From Beroe forskalii (Eukaryota > Ctenophora > Nuda > Beroida > Beroidae), in the NCBI GenBank assembly GCA_011033025.1, contig WFMF01000043.1:744001-808000 (forward strand): 64,000 nucleotides of DNA. Reading direction: 5' to 3'. The notes beneath the pieces were generated by a model. It did not search any database and was not told the origin of the DNA. It saw only the letters and a list, made by a program, of their open reading frames with translations. The translations under genes and the position numbers were made by a program. Below are positions 56,750 to 64,000 of this stretch, one piece after another (the stretch's first letter is position 1; every line of letters begins with the position of its first letter).

Positions 56750-57312
56750 AGTTACCACTGTTAGCCATGGTAACGTCCGTTAGGGACCACCGATAACCAT
56801 GGTAACGTCCGTTAGCTCCCATCGGTAACCATAGTAACATACGTTACTACGTTAGTGACTACCTTTTACCATGATAACCCACGTTAGTTACCATCGGTAA
56901 CCATGGTAACCCATCTAAGTTACCACCGGTAACCATGGTAACGTCCGTTAGCTCCCATCGGTAACCATAGTAACATACGTTACTACGTTAGTGACCAGTG
57001 ACCACCGTTTACCATGATAACCCACGTTAGTTACCATCGGTAACCATGGTAACCCACCTAAGTTACCACCGGTAACCATGGTAACGTACGTTAGCAACCA
57101 TCGGTAACTATGGTAACCCACGTTAGTTACCAGGTCGGTAACCATGGTAACGTACGTTAGTAACCACCGGCAACCATGGTAACGTTCGTCAGTTATGAGT
57201 TACTACAGATAACCATGGTTATGTACGTAAGTTACCATCGGTAACCATGGTAACGTATGTTAGTTACCACCGGTAACAATGATGAAGTACGTTAGTTACC
57301 ACCGGTAACCAT
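56750..57312. repeat. Palindrome-rich array (GGTAACCATGGTAAC)
   Basis: About 15 units of roughly 35 bp, GTTACCACCGGTAACCATGG plus TAACGTACGTTA-type spacer. Each holds one or two overlapping palindromes (GTTACCATGGTAAC, TAACGTACGTTA). It forms the centre of the 56249-58444 element. Confidence 0.85.
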
Positions 57313-57734
57313 TTAAATCTATTATTATTATGAAGAGTCATGGGCATAGAATTGAACATGCTAAACCTGCATGAAACCAGCGCCAAACCCGCATTGGAAT
57401 GGCGTTGCACCTGCATTAAACAGCGCCAAACATTCATGAAAAGACGTCAAACCTGCATAATTTAATCGGCGCCAAAATCTGTATGAAATGCATAAGTAAT
57501 ATTGAGATAGCATCCGAGGTGCATTGGACCAGCGCTGCACCCGCGCTAAACCAGCGCTGGACTTGCACCAAACCGGCGCTAGACCTGCATTAGAGTGGCA
57601 CAAGACCTGCATTAAACCGGCGCTAGACCTGCATTGCACCAGCGCTGTACCCGCGCTCAACCGGCGCTGGACCTGCACCAAACCGGCGCTAGACCTGCAT
57701 TAGAGTGGCACAGGACCTGCATTAGACTGGCGCT

Positions 57735-58296
57735 CCCAGTGGAATAATTTTGAAAAGTGGCTGGGAATCTGTAACCAAGAGTAAAAAGAGGCTTTTTAGC
57801 TCGAGGTGAACGCCAGCTGGTTTTGTCATGTTTTCACTGAAATTACCGAAATTTAAAAAAATAAGTTTGATTGCTACCTAGAGAAACAATAGAAAAGTGC
57901 AACAATGTTTTTCATTGAATATTGTTATTATTTTAAAATGTTTATGATGACCACTTAAATAGTTTTCACTAAGAAAGTTTGACCAAAGTCAAACACAAGG
58001 AAATATCGCGGCTGGTTTGGGAATGCGGTGGCTGGTTTGGGAATGCGGTGGCTGGTTTGGGAATGTGATAGCTGGTTTGGGAATGCGGTGGGAATGCAGC
58101 TGCTGGATTCGGATTAGGCACCGGGAATGATCAATTATGGTATTCAACTCTATAAATTTCATAATTTTGAGTCCATTAATTACAGAATGTGTCCAGAATT
58201 AAGCTTATTTCGTTCGAATTTAAGCTTTTTTTCGATTTCTTATTTGGAAATTTGACTGGGAATTTAATTCCTATATTCCCCATATTATTCCACTGG
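57735..58296. mobile_element. Nested 562-bp element in the right arm
   Basis: Ends CCCAGTGGAATAATTTT and ATTATTCCACTGG are flanked by the direct repeat ACTGGCGCT (57726-57734; 58297-58305). It interrupts the GCGCC repeat arm. A 20-bp tandem (GCTGGTTTGGGAATGCGGTG) occurs three to four times at 58012-58090. The CAGTGG terminus resembles hAT elements. Related sequence lies at 32690-32990. Confidence 0.7.
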
Positions 58297-58444
58297 ACTG
58301 GCGCTGGCACCGCGCTAAACCGGCGCTAAACCTGCACAAAACCGGCATTAGACCTGCACTAGACTGGCATACGACCTGCATTAAACCGGCGCTAGACCTG
58401 CATTAGACTGGCGCCTGGACAAAGTGGCAAACGGATCTATGCCC

Positions 58445-59038
58445 GAAAAATTTAACATGAAAAATTTAAAATTACTTATTTCAGAACCCATTCGATCTGA
58501 TGACCATCTAGTCATCTACTCATGCTTTTCTGATTGTCAATCGATGGCGCTTCTCTTCTGGGAGAACTGCAGGACACCGATGGCAACTGGGTTGATTTCA
58601 CACAAGATTTACATGTTTTTCGACAAAATGGAGGGGCGATGGGCCCGAATGGACGAGGAGATGACGGAAAAACTCGAAATAGCATACGTTTTTCGGCCAA
58701 AACTTGGCCATTTTTTGAGATATTGACTTCAAATTTTTATGGTAACTCAGGGGACCATTATCTATCGATCAAACCCCTCAGATCCCGCCCAAGTCGCTTT
58801 TGAAAAAATGAGCCCATTTTGGGCGCATTTTTGGCGCTGGTACCACAGCAGCGCCAGCGGGACTGGGGGTACCAAACCCGGCCAAAAAATTGGCCCACGG
58901 GGTGTACCTTTTGGGTCAACCATTATCTCATAACCGTGGTTTCCAAAAAAATTGGCCTTAACCCCCCTTAATGGGCAACTACTAATCTAGTCTCAGACGG
59001 GATTCCCCTCAAAACTGATAATAAGTAAATTCAATTAC
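58445..59038. other. No gene recognised
   Basis: Moderately GC-rich sequence with several open frames but no recognisable domain. GGCGCTGGTACCACAGCAGCG near 58831 is a local inverted feature. Confidence 0.4.
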
Positions 59039-60158
59039 CTGATAAATCCAACTCTCATATCAAGTCGAGATACGTCCACATTTTCTGCTGCTTTAACAAC
59101 TGGTGCAGGTCCTTTCCCTTGCTTCTTGACATTTTCTTTCTGAAAATAATGCACTTTTATTCAATGATAAGAGAAAGTTAAATTACTTTGGTAGGTATGA
59201 TATGCTACAATTTGCTAATAACCATGCATACCTATATTATATGAATTTTAATTGGCAGATATACCCTCAAAAGACAACTATAAACACTAAAAAGCATGAA
59301 AGAGGAAAATTATGTAATCATACCTTTTTCTTGTTGGCTTGTTGAACATTTGCTTGATTTGAAACTTTCTCAGTAGTTGCTTGAGATTGAACATTTGCTT
59401 CAATGGCCGGAATTCTGATGGGACTAGGAAGAGGATTAATTCTTTGGGCAACTTGACCCCTTCCATTCATCTCTTCAGCATCAATTAACTGTAACTTAAG
59501 ATTCCCTACTTGCTGCTTCAACTGCTCATTTTCTGTCTGAATAATAGGAAAGGATTTGGTTATACAAGAATATATCAAACATGAGAAACACTATAACTGT
59601 GCTTCTCAACACAAACCCGGATTCCGAATCAAACTTCTAAATTCATATTTGGAGTGAATTTAAAATTATGAAGCCTTTTTTTGGAAGAGATGAAAGTGAA
59701 AATTTTCACTTATGAAAAATAGTATTATTGGGTCTCAAACTGGTGACCAGCACATGAAAAGTCAGTATGATAAGCAGGTCAAAAGAACCATTCAGTGGAA
59801 AGGGTTCACTTCATTCATTTTTCATAAATAATGAATGTTGTGCATTACATACATGCAGATTGCTCAATTATCAAAGTGCTCGAAAAACACACAGAGATTT
59901 CCTGCTTGTACATGAACATATACATTTAGTTGAAAGCTCACAATTTTGTACACCTTTGTCCAGGCCTCTGCCAATTGAGGGATCTGTACAAATATGAGTT
60001 ATTAAACAGTCCAACTGCTCATTTTCTGTCTGCAGCTGTCTTTTATATGCATCTGTATTTTTGACAAGAGGTCCATTACTTTTTAATTTCATAATATGAC
60101 CCTTTAACAGCTCAATAGCAGCATCAATTTCTTTTGCTTTTGCAATCCTTGAAGCCAT
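59039..60158 (-). CDS. AIMP1: AIMP1 / EMAP-II, exons 1-3 (coiled coil, linker, start of OB-fold)
   Basis: Exon 1 starts at the ATG at 60158 (MASRIAKAKEIDAAIELLKG) and is a leucine/lysine-rich coiled coil, the part of AIMP1 that docks into the synthetase complex. Exon 2 (59324-59536) continues it with QTENEQLKQQVGNLKLQL, then a low-complexity linker ending NKKK at AAG|GTATGA. Exon 3 (59039-59139) follows TTTTCAG and encodes KENVKKQGKGPAPVV and VDVSRLDMRVGFI, the first strand of the EMAP-II fold, ending at CAG|GTAATT in phase 2. Phase and sequence fit exon 4 at 23437. The 3' edge of exon 1 is unresolved: CAGACAGAAAATGAGCAGTT occurs in both exon 1 (60015-60035) and at the start of exon 2, and no good phase-0 donor stands between them. 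The weak CTT|GTCAAA near 60066 is one option. Confidence 0.88.
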
Positions 60159-60304
60159 CACTCAGCTCAATATATGTACATATAAATTGTTTAGGTCACA
60201 TTAATTGAAGTGAATGATCATGGCAGTGAAATACAGAATTCAAATTCCATAATTATTAACAGTAGCAACTTCTATGTAGTAATGTATGAAAATTCATTAT
60301 GACA

Positions 60305-60651
60305 TAATAATTATGAGATGCATTAAAGAAGCCCATTTTCTGCCTATAAGGGAAAGAATTGACTTCAAAATTGCCTTAAACACCTTCAAGTGCATTAATA
60401 ACATTGCCCCTGAATATCTAAGGAATTGTATTGAAGTCAAACAGCAGCCTCCTAAAATACTGAGAACTGAGCTTGACTACTTCCTACTAGAGGTGCCACC
60501 TGTTGCTAACTATCAAAGGACTTATCGAGGATTTAAATACGCTGCCCCCCATGTATGGAATGTGTTACCCTATGATATTCGAACTGAAAATGATGTTTCA
60601 AGGTTCAAAACCAAGCTAAAAACATATTTGTTTAAGAAGGCTTTTGATTAA
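60305..60651 (+). pseudogene. 3' end of a CR1/L2-like LINE ORF2
   Basis: An open stretch of about 115 codons to the stop near 60651 reads AHFLPIRERIDFKIALNTFK, then NIAPEYLRN, LLEVPPVANYQRTYR, GFKYAAPHVWNVLPYDIR and FKTKLKTYLFKKAF. This is the standard C-terminal segment of many CR1/L2-like reverse transcriptases. Everything upstream, including the palm, is missing, as in 5'-truncated LINE copies. It starts about 150 bp upstream of the AIMP1 start codon, on the opposite strand, so it may border or overlap that promoter. Confidence 0.85.
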
Positions 60652-60933
60652 ATGTACCAAGTGAAATTATGGACATTTTGAAAGACTTTATTCCTATGAG
60701 TCGCTTTTGATGGCTTGGGTTAAATTATGAGTAGAAATATTTGTAGTTTTGAATCCATTATGGGCTTTAAGGCGATTAATTGAATGATGGGTTATTATTA
60801 ATATAGTACCACTCCTGTGCAATTTAGTGCCATGCAATTATTTTAAGAGCATAACTGGTCGTGGTACTATTATATGCTAATCTAATGCCCCAGAAGTGTT
60901 GCACTCAGCCAATTCCTCACACCAATTAATTAA
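60652..60933. other. LINE 3' tail and spacer
   Basis: AT-rich sequence after the LINE stop codon; no other feature is seen. Confidence 0.4.
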
Positions 60934-61095
60934 AGGATCGTTCACATATTACGTAATCAATTTTTGGCCGATTTCAACCCCCCTCCCCCTCGTAATCAAG
61001 TTTACAGTAGTTGTATTTGTTACAATAACATGTAACGTAATCATTTGGTAACCCCCTCCCCCCTCTAGGTGATTACGTAATATGTGAACGATCCC
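60934..61095. mobile_element. 162-bp MITE (GGATCGTTCACATATTACG family)
   Basis: AGGATCGTTCACATATTACG and CGTAATATGTGAACGATCCC are inverted ends, with TAA on each side (60931-60933; 61096-61098). The centre has C-rich CCCCCCTCCCCC-like tracts on both sides. A fragment of the same end occurs at 38453-38472. The TAA duplication fits PIF/Harbinger. Confidence 0.8.
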
Positions 61096-61098
61096 TAA

Positions 61099-61261
61099 TC
61101 AACACTGGGCTTTGCCCCAAGAGATAGGTTCAACAATTGGCACTCCACTTCCCATGCAATTTATTACAGCAACAGTACCACCATTTGATTAGCATTTGCC
61201 ATTTAGCATATATTATTACCCTCCTGTGGCTCGAACTCCAGTATTATAATTATCAATATAT
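61099..61261. other. Short spacer
   Basis: AT-rich, nothing supported. Confidence 0.4.
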
Positions 61262-62778
61262 CACTCCTTTATAGAAATACTGTATAGTGGCGAAATAATA
61301 GAGCTACTACTACTAGAAGGGGGATGGACCTGCGAGGGCCCAGGCGGTGCCCAGGAGAGGAAGCTGCTGGCCGAGACAAGCGCTTCCGAGCTCCCAGGCG
61401 CCCGGATGGGACGAGAGTCCCATTCCTCCCCGTTGCCATCCTGTCGGAACAGAATGGTGTTCACAACCCAGCGGCAGGGTCGAGCCCCTCCTTCTGTGGC
61501 CAGAGCGAGGGATGCCTCCACGACATCCTCTGGGGACGGCTTGAGTGTATCCCTGTTACTGAAGGCTCAGTCCGGTGAGGGACAAGGCCTTAAGTAGTTG
61601 CAGAATCGTTGCATACTCTCTTAGGTACCAGGCGACCAGTCCTGTGGGCGTAGCTGACGATCCTGTTGAGTTTGAACCTGTCCACGATGTCGGTACCTGC
61701 ACAGTTGTAGGTGTCGAAGTACTCGGCCCTAATACTGCCTAGGGAGGGGCATTTCCCCAGGAAGTGCGATACCGTTTCATCTTCGCTTTTGCAAAGGGGA
61801 CAGGTTGCAGGGACAGCGGGGTTCAGTTTCTTGAGGTGGTAGTTTAGGACTGTGTGGCCTGTCAGGAGTTGAGTAGCCACTCTCAGATCCTTCCTACCCA
61901 TGCTGGATAGCTCCTTTGCAAATTTGTCCCTCCACATCATGTTGAACATTCTGGGAGGATCAGCTTTGTAGGAGCTTATCCAGTCCTCTTTGGTCTCCCT
62001 CCTCATTGCGGCAAAACATACCCCACGCGGTATGGGGAGTAAGACCCTGGATGCGCTGTCATTTGAGTTGGTTGCCCCAGCTTTCGCTGTCTGGTCGGCC
62101 AGCTCATTCCCCTTGTACCCACTGTGAGCTGGAATCCAACTAAGTGTGACCTCGTTGGTGTTTCCAAGTGAGTTGAGGGAGTTTGATGCCCGAAGTCGCA
62201 CCTTGCTCTTGATAATCGTAGCATTTATTGCCTGAATAGCTGATTTGCTATCACAATTTATCAAGATTTTGGTGTTACTCAGTGCATGTTCCTGCAGTAT
62301 CTCCGCCGTTTTAGCAACAGCAAAGACTTCTGCTTGGAACACAGTACTGTGTAGCCCAAGATGGAAGGATTCGCAGCAGTCCAAGTGGCTCCAGGATGGT
62401 CCACCTTTGAGTTTGATCACTACTCCTGCTCCCGTGTGGTTGTTGATTTTAGAACTGTCTGTATAGCAAACGACATCTAAGTCCTCACCCTGCGGCTCCT
62501 TGTACTCCTCCCAAGATGGGACCAGCACAGTGAACCGTTGGTTTATACTGAGTATTGGTTTCATCAGATCTTGTTCTTTGGAAGTTAAATCCTTGGGCAG
62601 GGCCCTGATAAACTTCTCATTCTCACTGATGTGGCTGGTGATGTGCGCTGAAGGCTTTCCAGGCAGAGGGAAGCACCAATGACCTTGGCACTTCAGGCAC
62701 ATGGTTTCCTTTGCAGCGACCTCCCTAGTCCACAGCGTGATTGGGGTAATCCCTGTGACGACATCCAGCGCTGAAATT
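61262..62778 (-). mobile_element. I-clade-like LINE, 5'-truncated, RNase H end
   Basis: On the minus strand the copy begins within ORF2 at about 62778 and ends after a GC-rich 3' untranslated region in a short TAG trinucleotide run (61303-61315). The ORF2 remnant is described separately. The base composition (GC-rich 3' region, 61325-61580) differs sharply from the surroundings. Confidence 0.75.
61590..62778 (-). pseudogene. RNase H domain and zinc knuckle of a LINE ORF2 (open, truncated)
   Basis: An uninterrupted frame of nearly 400 codons. It enters with PISALDVVTGITPITLWTRE, the spacer after reverse transcriptase, then a complete RNase H fold. The catalytic acidic residues are D82 (VVCYTDSSK), E125 (VFQAEVFAVA), D151 (NCDSKSAIQA) and D203 (HSGYKGNELADQTA), numbered from the ATG at 62702. 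It ends with a CCHC-type knuckle (CPLCKSEDETVSHFLGKC). RNase H downstream of reverse transcriptase is typical of I, Loa and R1-type LINEs. No stop or shift is seen, so the copy is young. It lacks the reverse transcriptase itself and cannot act alone. Confidence 0.85.
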
Positions 62779-63744
62779 GGAAATTTTTTAGTCGGTTGGC
62801 CGGTTGGCCGTTTTTCTATTTTTGATATTTACCGCTCTTTAGGGGGGTCCAATCAAAAAACTCCCAAAGAGAAAGTTGCTTGCAATAGTTCTAAGAACAC
62901 ATCTGAGTACATCTGAGAAGACACTAACATCGAAATACCGAAAAAAGTGCGAAATTTAAGATAATTTAGCTCATTTTCGTACAGTCTACTACGTTAAGCA
63001 ACTCAAAGACCAGGATCATCCTACTGTTAACATCTCAATAGGTTCACCAAGAGGTATTGAATATGTTCCAGTGGCCGGGAAATTACTGGAGTGCTTGAAA
63101 GGAAAATCTACTTGCATGAGGGCTCTTTAATTCTGATGAAAGGGCTTGCCAATTAAGACTGCGGCAGAGTCCTGTAAGGAATGGCTCACCCTGAGCTTAA
63201 GTTGCCTTTCCAGAATCCTGTCAACCCCAAGGCCGTGCAACCAGTAAAATCCACTCCTGCTCCAACTTTTGGGGCCTTTTCACCACTAATATCACCTTTT
63301 CACAACTAATATTACCTCCTTCAACACCAGCGCTTCCTTCAGCTTCACCTCCTGCCTTCATTCTTCCACCGTCCTTCTTTCCAGTTCAGCGCTCTAATTT
63401 AGCCATGAAAGTGCCCCTGCCCATCTAGAATCTAGTCTCCCTGCCTCATACTATAGTACCATGGATTCCTCAGCCCTGTCTCGCCTTAGTACCTTGGTCT
63501 CCTCCTCAACTTCCTCATGATCAGCCACTGCTCCTCAACTCCGTTTTGAGTCTTCTACCCAGTGTCCTCCTCAGTCTTTATATCCTGTCCTGCAGCCCCT
63601 TTCCGCAATGGATTCCTTGTCCATCCCAATCGAATGTTGCAGAAACCACCAACTCCCCCTCCTGCTGCACTCAGATCTATCCCTCTACCTGGGTACAAAC
63701 CTTGGTGCCTTGAAGCTTGCTGCTTGCATATCCTGGATATGATG
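62779..63744. other. No gene recognised
   Basis: A pyrimidine-rich stretch (63290-63680) with CCTCCTCAACTCC-like motifs. AGATCTATCCCTCTACCTGGG here resembles GAGTCTATTCCTCTACCCACC at 25459-25480, so a weak shared repeat is possible. No domain was recognised in the open frames. Confidence 0.4.
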
Positions 63745-63919
63745 CAGGGGCATAGCCAGATTTCTGAAACGGGGTGGCGAGTTATATTCAAAACCTTTTT
63801 TATGATTTATTTTGCTGGCTCAAAGCTCTCATTTTATCAAAATGAACAACATTTTCATATCATCTGTCCAAAAAGGGGAGGCAGCTGCCTGTGTCGCCTC
63901 CCCTTTGGCTACTCCCCTG
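63745..63919. mobile_element. 175-bp hAT-type MITE
   Basis: Ends CAGGGGCATAGCCAG and TTGGCTACTCCCCTG are imperfect inverted repeats flanked by the perfect 8-bp duplication ATATGATG (63737-63744; 63920-63927). CAGGGGCRTAGCCA termini with 8-bp duplications are typical of hAT MITEs. Confidence 0.9.
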
Positions 63920-64000
63920 ATATGATGGTACATCGGGTCCCCAAGCTACAACAGATCCCTACCTTGACCAGATAAGACTCCATGGTTAATGAGGGCCTCA

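Larger units (their letters stand above)
56249..58444. mobile_element. 2.2-kb inverted-repeat element with 8-bp target duplication
   Basis: The ends GGGCATAGATCCGTTTGCCA and TGGCAAACGGATCTATGCCC are perfect inverted repeats flanked by GAAAAATT at 56241-56248 and 58445-58452. Both arms are built of irregular GCGCCGGTTTAATGCAGGTC repeats (56270-56755 and, inverted, 57360-57730 and 58300-58430). The right arm is split by the element at 57735-58296. No transposase is present. An 8-bp duplication occurs in hAT, P and Merlin groups; the GGG terminus does not decide between them. Confidence 0.85.
23438..59038 (-). other. AIMP1 intron 3, about 35.6 kb, with nested genes and transposons
   Basis: The donor at 59038 (ATCAG|GTAATT, phase 2) and the acceptor at 23438 (CTTCCAG|GTCCGCC) join VDVSRLDMRVGFI-R to [14 protein letters not shown] without losing frame. 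The join reproduces the contiguous EMAP-II sequence of known AIMP1 proteins. All features between these points lie in one intron if the two halves belong to one transcript. Confidence 0.8.

Overview
The window is eukaryotic DNA from an animal: spliced genes, standard stop codons, AATAAA-type polyadenylation signals, non-LTR retrotransposon remnants, a tRNA-derived SINE and many short inverted-repeat transposons. The gene content (AIMP1/EMAP-II, a CYP46-like cytochrome P450, an SRCR/LDLa seven-transmembrane receptor, small cysteine-rich secreted proteins) together with the repeat families suggests a non-vertebrate, probably marine, metazoan. The species cannot be fixed from this sequence. The DNA is AT-rich and mostly repetitive.

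Layout. 1-3.2 kb: tandem repeats, a decayed LINE ORF1-type reading frame and a broken P450 pseudogene (minus strand). 3.3-19.0 kb: a segment bounded by two long inverted arms built partly of ~170-bp monomers. It holds a large intronless receptor gene (5135-8657, minus; one single-base frameshift), an hAT-like element with an 8-bp target duplication (9150-11704), a MITE with a 6-bp duplication (12440-13148), a SINE and a second ORF1-type pseudogene. 20.7-21.8 kb: three phase-compatible exons of a minus-strand gene, tentatively CNOT11-like.

22.1-60.2 kb: one gene dominates. Exons 4-6 of an AIMP1-like gene lie at 22124-23437 and exons 1-3 at 59039-60158, on the same strand, in the right order and with matching splice phase. 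Everything between is therefore a single intron of about 35.6 kb. That intron contains an intact intronless P450 gene on the opposite strand (29645-31150), two related small secreted cysteine-rich genes (40597-40881 and 42905-43213), an acidic secreted mini-protein (51935-52141), a CR1/L2-like LINE (33041-35517), nested inverted-repeat elements (23488-28501; 41581-42920; 56249-58444) and several repeat families present in two or more copies.

60.2-64 kb: the 3' end of another LINE, two MITEs with target duplications and the RNase H end of an I-clade-like LINE.

The most informative observations are the giant AIMP1 intron with nested genes, a transposon that split the signal peptide of a secreted-protein gene while supplying a new in-frame ATG, a tandem array of the palindrome AATGGTACCATT, and several insertions dated by empty sites or target duplications visible in the window. 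Two conserved genes each carry a one-base frameshift in a run of C, which may be assembly error rather than decay.
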